Below, one piece after another: positions 6,663 through 7,277 of a DNA stretch of 7,277 nucleotides. Each line of letters opens with the position of its first letter. Positions within the stretch are counted from its first letter, which is position 1. The translations under genes and the position numbers were made by a program. Below the pieces are notes generated by a model. The model worked only from the letters and a program-made list of their open reading frames with translations. It had not been told where the DNA came from and did not search any database. Location: positions 1-7,277 of the forward strand of contig DATDMG010000550.1 of the NCBI GenBank assembly GCA_036518955.1, in the 5' to 3' direction. This DNA is from DATDMG01 sp036518955. Its GTDB lineage: Bacteria > Actinomycetota > Actinomycetes > Actinomycetales > Kineosporiaceae.

Positions 6663-6938
6663 GTGCGCACCATCGTGGCCTACGACATCGCCGACGACGC
6701 CCACCGCGCACGCTTCGCCGCCATCCTCGCAGCCTTCGGCGAGCGCATCCAGCAGTCGGTGTTCCTCTGCGAACTGGACGACGAGAGCCGCCGACTCGTG
6801 GTCAGCAAGGCGGAGGAGCTCATCGACCATGACAACGACCGGGTCCACCTGATCGCCCAGTGCCCTGACTGCCTCACCCTCCTGCACACGGTCGGGCAGT
6901 CGCACGTCCCCAAGGTGGTGGAATATTGGATCGTGTGA
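6663..6938 (+). CDS. cas2: Cas2, CRISPR adaptation protein
   Basis: A 91-residue protein of standard Cas2 length. It starts MRTIVAYDIADD, with the conserved Asp at residue 8 closing the first beta strand, followed by a helix and QQSVFLCEL (residues 30-38, the family's 'vQ.SVFe' strand), and ends VVEYWIV. Cas2 dimers bridge two Cas1 dimers and hold the prespacer during integration; nuclease activity is generally dispensable for this. It begins 2 bases after the RT-cas1 stop with its Shine-Dalgarno sequence inside that gene, so the two are co-transcribed and probably co-translated. Residues 67-70 form CPDC, a CxxC pair of unknown meaning. GTG 6657 would add two residues (a reading of MRVRTIV) and cannot be excluded. 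Confidence 0.92.
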   Translation: MRTIVAYDIADDAHRARFAAILAAFGERIQQSVFLCELDDESRRLVVSKAEELIDHDNDRVHLIAQCPDCLTLLHTVGQSHVPKVVEYWIV

Positions 6939-7059
6939 ACCTTGTCCGCCTTGGTCCAGCTGCGCCCGGGGTCCGGGGGGGGTGGCGGCGTACCGGTCAG
7001 TAACCCCCGCTCGCATGCAGGCCCCTGAGCTGCGGAAACACACCCACAGTGCCCGATCC

Positions 7060-7077
7060 GCGATCTTCATCGATCGC
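7060..7077 (+). repeat. Small inverted repeat in the leader
   Basis: GCGATC (7060-7065) and GATCGC (7072-7077) are perfect reverse complements separated by TTCATC. It is centred about 75 bases before the first repeat. It could be a protein-binding site or chance, since the arms are short. Confidence 0.45.
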
Positions 7078-7127
7078 CCACCGGGGTGTCGCGTGCAGGA
7101 CCCTCCCATCGTCGCAGGTCACGACGC

Positions 7128-7133
7128 TAGGAT
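7128..7133 (+). promoter_or_regulatory. Possible -10 box of the CRISPR array promoter
   Basis: TAGGAT fits the actinobacterial -10 pattern TANNNT and would place a transcription start near the beginning of the first repeat (7144). No good -35 element is seen at normal spacing, so this is a weak call. Confidence 0.35.
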
Positions 7134-7143
7134 GAGGGCAGCC

Positions 7144-7179
7144 CTTCGGGGCGACCCGCGCACGAGGGCGCATAGAAAC
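7144..7179 (+). repeat. CRISPR repeat unit 1
   Basis: 36 nt, beginning CTTCGGGGCGACC and ending CATAGAAAC. It is identical to unit 2. The two bases immediately before it (CC at 7142-7143) differ from those before unit 2 (GG), which fixes the left boundary. Confidence 0.93.
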
Positions 7180-7213
7180 GGTGTACTCCTGCACGATCTC
7201 CGGGGTGACTGGG
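7180..7213 (+). other. CRISPR spacer 1 (34 nt)
   Basis: The leader-proximal spacer. Its reverse complement has an open frame reading PVTPEIVQEYT, with 10 of 11 third codon positions G or C, so it resembles a fragment of a high-GC protein gene. The crRNA would then be antisense to that mRNA. No match to other parts of this window was noticed. Confidence 0.85.
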
Positions 7214-7249
7214 CTTCGGGGCGACCCGCGCACGAGGGCGCATAGAAAC
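7214..7249 (+). repeat. CRISPR repeat unit 2
   Basis: 36 nt, an exact copy of unit 1, followed directly by a C-rich spacer start at 7250. Confidence 0.93.
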
Positions 7250-7277
7250 CCCCCTGCTCGCAAGTTGTTGTCGTTGA

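Larger units (their letters stand above)
6939..7143 (+). promoter_or_regulatory. CRISPR leader region
   Basis: These 205 bases lie between the cas2 stop and the first repeat and contain no convincing gene. As the cas1/cas2-proximal flank, ahead of repeats oriented with the GAAAC end downstream, this is the expected leader for transcription and spacer insertion. Visible elements are a run of eight G (6975-6982), a 6-bp inverted repeat at 7060-7077, several CGATC motifs (7054, 7061, 7071) and a possible -10 box at 7128-7133. It is less AT-rich than classic leaders, as expected in this GC background. Confidence 0.75.
7144..7277 (+). CRISPR. CRISPR array, leader-proximal end (continues beyond the window)
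   Basis: Two identical 36-nt repeats (7144-7179 and 7214-7249) flank a 34-nt spacer (7180-7213); a second spacer begins at 7250 and is cut at the window end after 28 nt. Each repeat ends ATAGAAAC, close to the ATTGAAAC end common in type III arrays. In repeat 1, GCG (7151-7153) and CCC (7155-7157) can pair with CGC (7169-7171) and GGG (7166-7168), leaving one bulged A and an 8-nt loop. Cutting at the stem base after 7171 would leave the 8-nt tag AUAGAAAC on crRNA, as expected for Cas6. The array runs in the same direction as cas1-cas2, so the visible spacers should be the most recently acquired. Confidence 0.95.

Noticed and set aside
4780..6711. Minus-strand frame open from 6711 into cas6, apparently giving a 948-residue protein
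   Set aside because: It is antisense to RT-cas1, which has complete motifs. Only the part from ATG 4779 downward shows Cas6 features.
6965..6977. Possible terminator after cas2 (CCCGG/CCGGG inverted repeat)
   Set aside because: Arms are only 5 bp with a 3-nt loop and no U-tract follows; likely chance in a G-rich tract.
6982..7263. Small open frames on both strands over the leader and CRISPR repeats
   Set aside because: They run through the repeats and spacer and have no recognisable domain or ribosome binding site; the leader-array interpretation explains the region.

Overview
The window looks like part of a type III CRISPR-Cas locus from a high-GC actinobacterium, Streptomyces-like or a related filamentous or soil lineage. 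This is inferred from very GC-rich DNA, strong GC preference at third codon positions, GTG starts and Ala/Arg/Pro-rich proteins. No taxonomic marker gene is present, so the genus is not resolved. The combination of RAMP (Cas7-like) proteins, a Csx19-like protein and a very large TIGR03986-type RAMP protein points to a subtype III-D or III-D-like effector.

Layout. (1) Positions 2-4022, plus strand: a tightly coupled effector operon. It holds the C-terminal part of a Cas7/Csm3-like RAMP cut by the window start, a csx19-like gene (GTG start overlapping the previous stop by 4 bases), and an 866-residue RAMP (ATG overlapping the previous stop by 1 base). Both internal starts have clear Shine-Dalgarno sequences. 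Cas10 and any further effector subunits are presumably upstream, outside the window. (2) Positions 3865-4779, minus strand: cas6, the pre-crRNA endoribonuclease. It is convergent with the big RAMP gene, and the two 3' ends overlap by 158 bp. The overlap holds a perfect 12-bp-stem hairpin, and a perfect 18-bp tandem duplication straddles its edge. (3) Positions 4819-6938, plus strand: the adaptation module, a reverse transcriptase-Cas1 fusion followed by cas2. It is divergent from cas6 with only 39 bp between the starts. (4) Positions 6939-7143: a leader without genes. (5) Positions 7144 to the window end: the start of a CRISPR array with two 36-nt repeats, one complete 34-nt spacer and one truncated spacer. 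It lies in the same orientation as cas1-cas2.

How the parts work together (family knowledge plus inference). RT-Cas1 with Cas2 would insert new spacers, possibly copied from RNA, at the leader end of the array. Cas6 would cut the repeat transcript at the base of its stem-loop, leaving the 8-nt tag AUAGAAAC. The RAMP proteins and Csx19 would form the crRNA-guided, RNA-sensing type III effector. The one complete spacer reads, on its reverse complement, like a high-GC coding sequence, so its crRNA would be antisense to an mRNA, as a type III system requires.

The most unusual points are the intact RT active site in an actinobacterial type III-D-like setting, the overlapping low-complexity tails of the RAMP and Cas6 genes with their hairpin and duplication, and the very small divergent spacer between cas6 and RT-cas1.
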